Below are positions 42,543-49,022 of a stretch of DNA of 64,000 bases, piece after piece. A program made the position numbers and the translations under genes. The notes below the pieces were generated by a model that worked only from the letters and a program-made list of their open reading frames with translations, was not told the DNA's origin and did no database searches. How positions within the stretch are numbered: the first letter of the stretch is position 1; each line of letters starts with the position of its first letter. Source of the DNA: Rhodospirillales bacterium (GTDB lineage: Bacteria; Pseudomonadota; Gammaproteobacteria; Burkholderiales; Burkholderiaceae_D); contig CAJCID010000266.1 of assembly GCA_903970305.1 (NCBI GenBank), positions 1 through 64,000 on the forward strand, written 5' to 3'.

Positions 42543-43256
42543 TCAGGTGCCGCGCACGCGCAGGTAGGCGAGCCAGCGACGCTCAGCCAAGCGGAACAGC
42601 GCGACCAGGCCGAGCGTGAGCAGAAGATAGATGGCGCCTGCCGTCAGGTAGGCCTCGAAGGGCAGATAGTAGGTTGAATAGACGCTGCCGGCCGCACCCG
42701 TGATGTCGATCAAGGACGGCACGACACTTGCGACCGATGTCGCCTGGAGCATCAGGATGACTTCATTGGAGTAGGCAGGCAGCGCGCGCCTAAGCGCCGA
42801 GGGCAGCAGGATACGCCGGTAGAGCATAGCTTCGCTCATGCCGACACTGCGCCCGCCCTCGATCTCGCCGTGCGGCGTGGTACGGATCGCTCCGGCTATG
42901 ATCTCGATCGTATAGGCGGTCGTGTTGATCACGAAGGCCAGCACCGTGCAAAAGAGCGGACCCTTGAACCAGGTCCAGGGCCAGATCGAATCCCACCGAG
43001 CCTCGACCCACGGCAGTTGACCCACGCCGTAATAGATCAGATAGACCTGGACCAAAAGCGGCGTGCCACGGATGGCGAAGGTGAAGAGCCACACGGGACC
43101 CCAGAGCCAGGGCTTATCTGAGCTGCGCAGGATCGAGAGCGGCAAGGCGAAGATCATCCCGAAGAAAAGCGACATCACCAGCAGTTCGAGCGTGGTCACG
43201 ATTCCGTGTGCATACAGAAGGAGCGTCTCGGGCGCGAAGATGACATCGAACTGCAT
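42543..43256 (-). CDS. hisM: Amino-acid ABC transporter permease (HisM type)
   Basis: A 237-residue inner-membrane permease with five helices and the EAA-type coupling loop [32 protein letters not shown]. The N-terminal half ([36 protein letters not shown]) is typical of the HisM side of the His/Arg family. It begins one base before the end of hisQ (TGATG overlap). Confidence 0.92.
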   Translation of the reverse strand: MQFDVIFAPETLLLYAHGIVTTLELLVMSLFFGMIFALPLSILRSSDKPWLWGPVWLFTFAIRGTPLLVQVYLIYYGVGQLPWVEARWDSIWPWTWFKGPLFCTVLAFVINTTAYTIEIIAGAIRTTPHGEIEGGRSVGMSEAMLYRRILLPSALRRALPAYSNEVILMLQATSVASVVPSLIDITGAAGSVYSTYYLPFEAYLTAGAIYLLLTLGLVALFRLAERRWLAYLRVRGT

Positions 43257-43942
43257 CAGAGCTCCACCTGACGCACTCCCAGGGAGAAGCGCTTTTCAAC
43301 GAGACGCAGCGCCACGAGCGAGAAGCTTGTGATCGCCAGATAGACGAGGGCAGCCAGAAGGAAATAGAGAAATGCCGAACGTGTCGCGCCGCTTGCCTGC
43401 TTCGCGCGATACATCATGTCGCCCAGGCCGATGATCGACACCAGCGCGGTCGCCTTGACGAGGACCAGCCAGTTGTTGGTCAGGCCCGGTAGCGCAAGCC
43501 GCACCATCTGCGGCAAGACGATGCGGCCCATGACCTGCAGGGGGGACATACCAAAGGCGATCCCGGCCTCGGCCTGGCCGCGCGGGATCGCCTGGATCGC
43601 GCCACGAAACGTCTCGGTCAGGTAGGCCCCATAGATGAACCCGATCGTGATCACTCCCGCGACGAACGGATTGACATCAATGTTGCCATCGTAGCCCAGT
43701 CGCTCGACGGCGAGATTGACGAGCGTCTGTCCGCCGTAGAAGACAAGCAGCATGAGGACCAGATCGGGAATGCCGCGGATGAGGGTGGTGTAGACGGTGG
43801 CGGCGAAGACCAGGACGCGCCTGCCCGAGAGTTTCGCCGCCGCCCCGGCCAAGCCCAGCACGACCGCGACGGCGAGCGAACCCACGGCAACTGCGACCGT
43901 GAGCCAGGCTCCTCCGAGGATACTAAGGAGGTAGCCGTCCAT
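43256..43942 (-). CDS. hisQ: Amino-acid ABC transporter permease (HisQ type)
   Basis: A 228-residue permease with about five helices. The coupling loop is GMSPLQVMGRIVLPQMVRLALPGLTNNWLVLVKATALVSIIG. The sequence LIRGIPDLVLMLLVFYGGQTLVN near the centre matches the HisQ/ArtQ group. It lies 59 bp downstream of the binding-protein gene and overlaps hisM by one base. Confidence 0.92.
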   Translation of the reverse strand: MDGYLLSILGGAWLTVAVAVGSLAVAVVLGLAGAAAKLSGRRVLVFAATVYTTLIRGIPDLVLMLLVFYGGQTLVNLAVERLGYDGNIDVNPFVAGVITIGFIYGAYLTETFRGAIQAIPRGQAEAGIAFGMSPLQVMGRIVLPQMVRLALPGLTNNWLVLVKATALVSIIGLGDMMYRAKQASGATRSAFLYFLLAALVYLAITSFSLVALRLVEKRFSLGVRQVEL

Positions 43943-44001
43943 CGGTTCCGCTGGCTGTGCCCCTTGGCCCCTCGGGCCCTACGATCGGCAGCCCAGGCAG
44001 G

Positions 44002-44805
44002 CTAACTGCCATAGACGTCGAAGCTGAAGTACTTGTCGTTAAGTTTCTTGTAGACCCCGTTGGCGCGGATCTCTTTCAAAGCCTCGTTGAGCTTGTCGCG
44101 CAGATCGGAATCGGTCTTGCGCACGGCGATGCCGGCGCCATAGCCGAAGAACTTGGGATCGCGCAGTTCCGGTCCGATGAAGACGAAACCCTGGCCGTCG
44201 GGAGACTTCAGGAATCCTTCGCCGGCCTCGACGGCATCGGCGACCGTTGCATCGAGCCGCCCAGACTTCAGGTCCAGGTAGACCTGTTCCTGAGTGTCGT
44301 AGCTGACCACGCTCGCTCCGGCAGGAGCCAACACGGCCAGCGCATACTTCTCCTGCACGGAGGCCTTCAGAACCCCCACGCGCTTACCTTTCAAGCTTTC
44401 AGGGGCGCTATAGGAACTACCCGCCTTGGCGACGATGCGGGTCGGCGTTTCATAGTACTTGTTGGTGAAATCCACCGCGCGGCGCCGGTCGTCAGTGATC
44501 GACATCGAGCTGATGATGGCGTCGAACTTGCGCGCATTCAGAGCCGGGATGATGCCGTCCCAGTTCTGCTCGACGAAGCTGCACTTGATCTTCATCTGCA
44601 CGCACAGCGCGTTGGCGATGTCGATGTCAAAGCCGGTGAGCTTGCCGTCCGCGGTCTTGTAGGTGAAGGGCTTGTAGGCAGCGTCGACTCCGACGCGCAG
44701 TTCAGTCCAGTCCTTCGCTGTTGCGAGACCCGGCAGAACCAGCGTCGCAACGAGGGCAAAGAGCGCCATGGCAGACCGCGCCTGGCGTGGAAAATACGGT
44801 TTCAT
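44002..44805 (-). CDS. hisJ: Periplasmic amino-acid-binding protein (HisJ/ArgT type)
   Basis: A 267-residue binding protein with a signal peptide (MALFALVATLVLPGLATAKDW). The type II SBP fold is shown by LRVGVDAAYKPFTYKTADGKLTGFDIDIANALC, the ligand-contact KRVGVLKASVQEKY, VVSYDTQEQVYLDLKSGRLDATVAD, and FGYGAGIAVRKTDSDLRDKLNEAL. These follow the lysine/arginine/ornithine and histidine-binding proteins. The ATG at 44805 is chosen for the signal. It is first in the hisJQMP-like operon behind a clear promoter. Confidence 0.92.
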   Translation of the reverse strand: MKPYFPRQARSAMALFALVATLVLPGLATAKDWTELRVGVDAAYKPFTYKTADGKLTGFDIDIANALCVQMKIKCSFVEQNWDGIIPALNARKFDAIISSMSITDDRRRAVDFTNKYYETPTRIVAKAGSSYSAPESLKGKRVGVLKASVQEKYALAVLAPAGASVVSYDTQEQVYLDLKSGRLDATVADAVEAGEGFLKSPDGQGFVFIGPELRDPKFFGYGAGIAVRKTDSDLRDKLNEALKEIRANGVYKKLNDKYFSFDVYGS

Positions 44806-44836
44806 GGGGAACTCGCTACTCGGTACAATCCTTGGC

Positions 44837-44865
44837 ATGTTACGCACCGTTCGGGCTCGAGGCAA
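44837..44865 (-). promoter_or_regulatory. Sigma-70-like promoter of hisJQMP
   Basis: Read leftward: TTGCCT (44865-44860), 17 bp, TAACAT (44842-44837). The -10 box lies 31 bp upstream of the hisJ ATG. The divergent membrane-protein gene starts 70 bp away on the other strand. Confidence 0.6.
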
Positions 44866-44934
44866 TTTTTTTTGCGGCGCCGCGGCACGCGCGCACGGCT
44901 CTTGCCGCGCACCGTTTGCCTGCGCGAGCCGCCA

Positions 44935-45792
44935 ATGAGCCCCGCGGTGGCACTCCCGCCAACAGCGCCGGATCCGGGTGCAACTCCCCGATTGCCTGAT
45001 CGGGCGACGCTCGTCGCGGTCTCGGCACTCGCTTATTTGATTGCTGTGGGATTGCACGAACATCTCGGGCACGCAACGGCCTGCGCGCTGCTTGGCAGCC
45101 GTCCCACAGAGCTCGGCGCATTCTATGTGAACTGCGACGATACGCGCTTGTCCGAGACACGCATCCGGCTCGTCGCGCTCGCCGGTCCCCTCATGAGTCT
45201 AGTGACCGGATTCGCCTGCCTTGCGCTCGCCCGGGTGATGCCGGCGCGGGCGCGTACCGCGTATTACTTCTTCTGGCTTCTCGGCAGCCTGGGTCTCATG
45301 ACGGCCGCAGGCTACGCACTCTTCTCGGGCGTCTCGGGAATTGGTGACTTCGGGACCGGCCACGACGGGGCCTTCTACGCCATCGACCCCGAATGGGTTG
45401 TTCGGGTCGTGCTCGCCCTGACGGGTGGCGTCGCCTATTTCTGGGTCGTCGGGTTTTGCGCGCGTGAGATCGCGCCTCACGCGGCGGGCACGGGAGCGCT
45501 ACGCATCGGCTGCGCCCGGCGCACGGTCCTCATCTCCTACTTCACCGGAGCTAGCGTGTCGCTTTTGATCGGACTGCTCAACCCCTATGGGATCCTGATC
45601 GTCGCCACTTCGGCACTCGCCTCCTCGATGGGAGGCACCTCGGGCCTCATCTGGATGATGAAGCGCCTCGATTCGAAGGACGTGGTACCAGGACCGGGTC
45701 TCTACTTTTCGCGCAGCTGGGTGTGGATCGCAATCGCCCTCATCGGCTCACTCGCCTATGCGGCGATTTTCGGCCCGACACTCTGGCTCTAA
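44935..45792 (+). CDS. Polytopic membrane protein with an HExxH-like motif
   Basis: A 285-residue protein with about seven hydrophobic segments. The first one holds VGLHEHLGHATACALLG, an HExxH placed inside a membrane helix as in M50-type site-2 proteases. Later segments are VALAGPLMSLVTGFACLAL, YYFFWLLGSLGLMTAAGYALF, VVRVVLALTGGVAYFWVVGF, ISYFTGASVSLLIGLLNPYGILIVATSAL and WIAIALIGSLAYAAIF. The second M50 motif (LDG/NPDG) is not obvious, so catalytic activity is uncertain. The ATG at 44935 fits the N-terminus; the open frame upstream is antisense to the transporter operon. Its TAA stop lies inside a tRNA-fMet-like remnant, so the gene end coincides with an island boundary. Confidence 0.75.
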   Translation: MSPAVALPPTAPDPGATPRLPDRATLVAVSALAYLIAVGLHEHLGHATACALLGSRPTELGAFYVNCDDTRLSETRIRLVALAGPLMSLVTGFACLALARVMPARARTAYYFFWLLGSLGLMTAAGYALFSGVSGIGDFGTGHDGAFYAIDPEWVVRVVLALTGGVAYFWVVGFCAREIAPHAAGTGALRIGCARRTVLISYFTGASVSLLIGLLNPYGILIVATSALASSMGGTSGLIWMMKRLDSKDVVPGPGLYFSRSWVWIAIALIGSLAYAAIFGPTLWL

Positions 45793-45829
45793 CCCGAAGG
45801 GCACAGGTTCAATCCTGTCCCCGCAACCA
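45784..45829 (+). pseudogene. Initiator tRNA-fMet 3' remnant (repeat copy R1)
   Basis: The sequence from GGCTCTAACCCGAAGG through the T-arm (ACAGG-TTCAAT-CCTGT) to CCCCGCAACCA matches the anticodon stem to CCA end of bacterial initiator tRNA. This includes the A72 that gives the unpaired C1-A72 end typical of tRNA-fMet. The 5' half is missing, the anticodon loop lacks bases, and the T-loop is one base short. So this is a remnant, consistent with a site-specific integration junction. A terminator-like hairpin follows. Confidence 0.7.
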
Positions 45830-45837
45830 AATATTTC

Positions 45838-45869
45838 AACGGCTCGCTTGCTCACGCAATCGGGCCGTT
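45838..45869 (+). terminator. Hairpin after the R1 tRNA-fMet remnant
   Basis: AACGGC (45838-45843) pairs with GCCGTT (45864-45869), followed by TTGGTTTT. The same kind of hairpin follows copies R2 and R3, as expected for a tRNA terminator carried along with each duplicated 3' end. Confidence 0.6.
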
Positions 45870-46216
45870 TTGGTTTTGACTTTCGCTAAGTTTGAATGCT
45901 CGCTTCCGACCCCCAACTGAGACACTCGGGCCAAGAAAAGCGTGCGTTCAGCGATGCGTTGAGCTAGGAGGTGCAGATGGCAGCTTGAGAGCCATTCCTG
46001 CAAAGCGTCAATCGAAGTACGCACTTGATCGCTTTACCTGGCACTTCCAGAAATGCCAAGACCTTCGCGAAGAGGGCCTTGGTGTCCTACTCTGTTGCTT
46101 CCCAATCTATTCGGCAAACACCCACTGGGCGAGGTGCTGATTCTCCGCGCGAACGGGTATCTGCCTAATTCCAGTGTGTAAGTTACACCGCCCGTCATCC
46201 AGACGCAAGCACGGGA
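45870..46216. other. Island left flank without a clear gene
   Basis: About 350 bp of lower-GC DNA between the R1 hairpin and the tRNA-like gene. It includes the first copy of a 55-bp direct repeat (46101-46155). Read leftward the repeat encodes RAENQHLAQWVFAE followed by a stop, apparently a degraded coding end. No intact gene is visible. Confidence 0.5.
46101..46155. repeat. 55-bp direct repeat, left copy
   Basis: It matches 48897-48951 at 49 of 55 positions (core TCGGCAAAC, CCCACTGGGC, CCGCGCGAACG). Both copies encode LAQW(V/E)FAE on the minus strand, so they look like ends of the same ancestral gene duplicated at both sides of the island. Confidence 0.8.
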
Positions 46217-46289
46217 TGGAGACGTCCGGAGTCGAACCGGCGACGCACGGAGAATCAGTCCGCCGCTCTCCCAACTGATCTACGCCTCC
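46217..46289 (-). tRNA. tRNA-like gene, candidate tRNA-Ile (GAU)
   Basis: Read leftward, a 73-base cloverleaf can be drawn. The acceptor GGAGGCG pairs with CGTCTCC (one G-U). The D-arm is GATC...GAGC with one A-G mismatch at 11-24. The anticodon stem is GCGGA/TCCGT with loop CTGATTC (anticodon GAU, Ile). The variable loop is GCGTC and the T-arm centres on TTCGACT. CCA is not encoded. The D-stem mismatch and the unusual acceptor suggest a mobile-element-borne or decaying tRNA rather than the housekeeping copy. Anticodon reading assumes this alignment. Confidence 0.6.
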
Positions 46290-46947
46290 ATCTGATGTCG
46301 GGTATAAAAAGTGTTTCCGGTGATTCTCGCGAAAGGAGACCGACGACACCAATCCACCGTGCGTGCGGCGAGAGACAGATACCGTAGACCGGAAATAGAT
46401 TCAGCGGAATCTGACGTGCGGCCCCACTGAACGTCCACGTACGCAGGACAGCGAAACGGGGCGTCCGAGTCGTTCTCGCCAGGCCGTGTTTTTGGCCGAT
46501 GCAAAAAGAGCCAATTTTGGCGATCGCGACAACAGGAAACGCTCGCAATCATTGCGCCTTGCTGTGAGAACTCGAGTTCCTTCCCTCGCGTTTCTACACT
46601 TCGGACCGTCACGTATCCGGTCCAGGAGCGTCGACGAGATACTTCCCACATGGAGAGAAAATGGCCTCTGCACCTTCCCCATCTCTTTGATTGGCAAAAT
46701 CGACTATGGTGGCACTTGATTCAACGTCGAGGATTGCAATTCGACCAGTAGTACTCTTGACTGCGAGCGGCGTCCCATGTCGGCTGAAGTTCACGCAGGA
46801 AGGATGTGACACCGGATGAGAACTCCATAGCCGTTTCCGAACTGAAGTTTCGACCATGACGACATTCCTACCGACACAAGCAAGACGGTCACCTAGGGGA
46901 GACACGGCAATCGAGTAAGAACTCGGCAATTTCAAATGACTTCTCAT
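46290..46947 (-). pseudogene. WD40/beta-propeller protein relic with two frameshifts
   Basis: The first frame (46947 down to 46609) encodes propeller strands: YSIAVSPLGDRLACVG, CVNFSRHGTPLAVKSTTG, IAILDVESSAT and EAIFSPCGKYLVD. It stops at 46609. The next frame continues in register with GYVTVRSVETRGKELEFS (to about 46450). The original frame then resumes with VYGICLSPHARWIGVVG. This pattern needs one single-base change near 46615-46630 and a compensating one near 46430-46450. The ATG overlaps the VapC stop by 4 bp. GC is lower than in flanking chromosome. Downstream it runs into the tRNA-like gene. Confidence 0.65.
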
Positions 46948-47342
46948 CGCCAGTCTTCGATTTGAAGCGCGGTTACCCTTTCGAACTCGTTAAGATTCGA
47001 TGTGACAACGACGAGCCCCCGCGCCACGGCAGTACCTGCAATCAGGACGTCGTAGGCGCCGATGGGTTGCCCTCTTGACTTGAGGGAGGCTCGAATTGCT
47101 GCTGCCGCTCGTGCGTCTGCCTCATCGAATGGCAGCGTGGCTACTGCCGAGAAGAACGCTTCAAGTACAGGTGCGAGTTTTTGAGCACGCTCAACGTTGA
47201 GGAAGAGGCTATAGTCAATCTCCATCCGAGTTAGCGCGGACACGGCAATGAGGTTCGGCGCCGTCGAATTGACTCGAGCGAGAGTGCTCGATTGCCCTCG
47301 GACGAAATCCGAAACTGCGCAAGTATCGAGGAGGTACTTCAC
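46944..47342 (-). CDS. vapC: VapC-type PIN-domain ribonuclease toxin
   Basis: A 132-residue PIN-domain protein. The acidic metal-binding residues are visible: Asp6 (YLLDTCAVSDF), Glu41 (LTRMEIDYS) and Asp97 (IGAYDVLIAGTA), then VVTSNLNEFERV near the C-terminus, the usual TxN-x3-F element. VapC toxins cleave specific RNAs such as initiator tRNA. The ATG overlaps the antitoxin stop by 4 bp, the typical vapBC coupling. Cleavage target here unknown. Confidence 0.9.
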   Translation of the reverse strand: MKYLLDTCAVSDFVRGQSSTLARVNSTAPNLIAVSALTRMEIDYSLFLNVERAQKLAPVLEAFFSAVATLPFDEADARAAAAIRASLKSRGQPIGAYDVLIAGTAVARGLVVVTSNLNEFERVTALQIEDWR

Positions 47343-47575
47343 GTCAAGGGATCATCTGACGGCGGATTGAGCCCATGACGCGTCGATTCGAACGGGGGTA
47401 TCTCGGGCAGTCCTTCGAAGGACAAAAGCTCGGGCGGCCACTGGGGCGTTCCGTGCCTTCCCAACCATTCACTCAGCGCCTGGCGAATCAGCGCGTTCCG
47501 ACTCTCTCCGGATTGCTCCACGGCACGATTCAACTGCCTGCCTGTTTCATCGTCGAGATAGATATTGAAGTTCAT
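47339..47575 (-). CDS. vapB: Ribbon-helix-helix antitoxin of the VapC module
   Basis: A 78-residue protein. The N-terminal MNFNIYLDDETGRQLNRAVEQSGESRNALIRQALSEWL is a ribbon-helix-helix DNA-binding domain. The C-terminal tail (WPPELLSFEGLPEIPPFES) would wrap the toxin. AGGAG lies 8 nt upstream of the ATG. A perfect palindrome lies 13-30 bp upstream, the likely autorepression site. Confidence 0.88.
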   Translation of the reverse strand: MNFNIYLDDETGRQLNRAVEQSGESRNALIRQALSEWLGRHGTPQWPPELLSFEGLPEIPPFESTRHGLNPPSDDPLT

Positions 47576-47587
47576 TGCGCGCTCCTC

Positions 47588-47605
47588 ATAACATGTTTAC
47601 ATGTT
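47588..47605. promoter_or_regulatory. Palindromic operator upstream of vapBC
   Basis: TAACATG-TTTA-CATGTTA is a perfect inverted repeat with 7-bp arms. It starts 13 bp upstream of the antitoxin ATG. Ribbon-helix-helix antitoxins bind such sites as dimers of dimers; autorepression is inferred. Confidence 0.7.
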
Positions 47606-47688
47606 AGATAAATATCCTTTTTGAATCAGGGGGTACGAGGCGAAAATGCGCAAGCGCGACGGCAAGTGCGATGCGACTGGTCAATGAA

Positions 47689-47730
47689 GGCGGACCCATC
47701 CATAAAGGTGGAATCCTGTCCCCGCAACCA
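47689..47730 (+). repeat. tRNA-fMet 3'-end repeat, copy R2
   Basis: It ends AATCCTGTCCCCGCAACCA, identical over 19 bases to the 3' end of R1. Its upstream 20 bp (GGACCCATCCATAAAGGTGG) resemble those of R3 rather than a tRNA. It marks the boundary between the two toxin-antitoxin modules. Confidence 0.75.
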
Positions 47731-47738
47731 TACAGATC

Positions 47739-47762
47739 AACGGCCTACCTCGGTAGGCCGTT
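47739..47762 (+). terminator. Strong hairpin after repeat R2
   Basis: AACGGCCTACC (47739-47749) and GGTAGGCCGTT (47752-47762) form a long perfect stem followed by T-rich sequence. It fits a Rho-independent terminator carried with the tRNA-fMet 3' end. Confidence 0.75.
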
Positions 47763-47976
47763 TGTCTTATGAGACCGTTGGTCTTCCTTCTTGCCACCCG
47801 AACGCAGCATCGCAAATCGTCCGCAATGCCGGAATCCGCACGTCGAACCGCGCTTCTGAAAGCGGTTTGACTCAAACTTGCTCGATTCTGGCGAGAACCT
47901 TTGCCTTTGCAACCAATCTTGACCCCTCGCTTCAAGCGGCAAATTACTGCTTCAGTAACTCGCCAGGGAACATCTA

Positions 47977-48390
47977 TCATGCCTCTTTCTCTTGGCCTTC
48001 CTTCTGCTTCGTAGAGTTGCGTTCCAAGAAGTCGGAATAGCCGCTCTCATCGAGCGCGCCCGAAGCCAAGTCGAGCACGGCTTGCGCCGCTTCCTGCTCA
48101 CTCGCACCAAAGCGGTAGCCGTTGAGCTCTAGGAACAGGACACCAACAAGGAAACCCACGCGCTTGTTTCCGTCGATGAAAGGGTGGTTCTGTACGATTC
48201 CGCCTGTATAGGCTGCAGCCAACGAGATGACACTTGGATTGTCTCCGTATACGAGCTGCTGTCGGGGGCGAGACAACGCCGACTCCAACAAGCCGATGTC
48301 GCGAATCCCGCCCGCACCACCGTGTGCGACCAATGACTTGCGGTGGAGACCGAGCGCATCGCGCTCATCAATCCACGTGGGCTCCTTCAC
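47977..48390 (-). CDS. doc: Doc/Fic-family toxin (death-on-curing)
   Basis: A 137-residue Fic-fold protein. The catalytic loop HPFIDGNKRVG (69-79) matches the HxFx(D/N)GNKR motif of Doc kinases, which phosphorylate EF-Tu. The N-terminal HRKSLVAHGGAGGIRDIGLLESALSRPRQQ is typical of Doc. The ATG overlaps the stop of the antitoxin gene by 4 bp. The partner is an AbrB-type rather than a Phd-type antitoxin. Confidence 0.92.
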   Translation of the reverse strand: MKEPTWIDERDALGLHRKSLVAHGGAGGIRDIGLLESALSRPRQQLVYGDNPSVISLAAAYTGGIVQNHPFIDGNKRVGFLVGVLFLELNGYRFGASEQEAAQAVLDLASGALDESGYSDFLERNSTKQKEGQEKEA

Positions 48391-48614
48391 TTCGCAAGTA
48401 CGTGCAGCGTATTCCGGTATCGCCGCATGATGTCGTCCGCCTTCGACATCTTCTTCTCAAAATCCGGATCGTACGGAGTCAACTGAAAGGACCCGTCCGG
48501 GTTCTCCAATAGGAAAAGAGGTGCCCCATCGCCTGTTTGAAGTCGATTGATGACTTCGCGCGGCAGAACCACGCCAAGCGAATTGCCAAACTTTCGAACC
48601 TTGAGCTCAATCAT
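48387..48614 (-). CDS. AbrB/MazE-type antitoxin of the Doc module
   Basis: A 75-residue protein beginning MIELKVRKFGNSLGVVLPREVINRL, the swapped-hairpin AbrB/SpoVT fold. The C-terminal acidic tail (YDPDFEKKMSKADDIMRRYRN) should bind the toxin. The ATG at 48614 has GGAGG 6 nt upstream; an in-frame ATG at 48626 and the open frame to 48770 are less likely. It is directly preceded by a perfect palindrome. Confidence 0.88.
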   Translation of the reverse strand: MIELKVRKFGNSLGVVLPREVINRLQTGDGAPLFLLENPDGSFQLTPYDPDFEKKMSKADDIMRRYRNTLHVLAK

Positions 48615-48629
48615 GGTGGCCTCCATCGA

Positions 48630-48649
48630 GTTATTACGATTGTAATAAC
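48630..48649. promoter_or_regulatory. Palindromic operator of the doc module
   Basis: GTTATTAC-GATT-GTAATAAC is a perfect inverted repeat with 8-bp arms, 15 bp upstream of the antitoxin ATG. It is the expected autorepression site of the AbrB-type antitoxin/Doc complex. Confidence 0.75.
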
Positions 48650-48732
48650 ATCGCAATGGGGTGTCAAGACACTGACACTGCCTCTGATTCCGCGGGCGAA
48701 AAGTTTGCATCCGAAACGATCGGTCATTTGAG

Positions 48733-48773
48733 CCGGACCCTTCTGTGAAGGTGGAATTCTGTCCCCGCAACCA
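48733..48773 (+). repeat. tRNA-fMet 3'-end repeat, copy R3
   Basis: It ends AATTCTGTCCCCGCAACCA, one base different from R1 and R2. It shares the upstream GGACCC...AAGGTGGAAT with R2. It is followed by GGCTCGCT...AATCGGGCCGTTTTGGT, closely resembling the sequence after R1. It is the right boundary of the array. Confidence 0.75.
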
Positions 48774-49022
48774 AATTCCAATGGCTCGCTGACTTACTCA
48801 ATCGGGCCGTTTTGGTCTTCTGCGGTCATTTTATGGAACGGCGTTTAGGCGCGTGCGAGACAAATCAAAAGCCCACTCCAGGTGGACTTTGAACCACCCA
48901 ATCTCTTCGGCAAACTCCCACTGGGCTAGGAGCTGATACCCCGCGCGAACGCGTTAGCGCCTGATTGATTTCGAGATACCGTCCCAGCGGACTGAAGTCA
49001 ATCGATAGGGTAAAGTCAGGCT
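48774..49022. other. Island right flank, about 250 bp
   Basis: It holds the R3 hairpin region and the second 55-bp direct repeat (48897-48951). Read leftward, a frame through the repeat gives GYQLLAQWEFAEEIGWFKVHL and continues to a stop near 48835. It looks like the end of a coding sequence without a start. No intact gene. Confidence 0.5.
48897..48951. repeat. 55-bp direct repeat, right copy
   Basis: It matches 46101-46155 at 49 of 55 positions, in the same orientation, so the two copies bracket both toxin-antitoxin modules, the tRNA-like gene and the WD40 relic. Confidence 0.8.

Larger units (their letters stand above)
47606..47976. other. Inter-module spacer containing repeat R2
   Basis: About 370 bp between the two toxin-antitoxin modules. 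It contains the second tRNA-fMet-derived repeat (47689-47730), its strong hairpin (47739-47762), and a second stem AACCGC...GCGGTT near 47858-47880 followed by TTT. No coding frame is convincing. Confidence 0.55.

Noticed and set aside
43957-44934. N-terminal extension of the HExxH membrane protein (to 611 residues)
   Set aside because: It is antisense to hisJ and part of the his operon; the membrane protein has its own ATG at 44935.
45784-48773. Intact tRNA-fMet gene or functional integron
   Set aside because: Only the 3' part of the tRNA is present in each copy. No integrase gene or attC-type folded sites are in the window.
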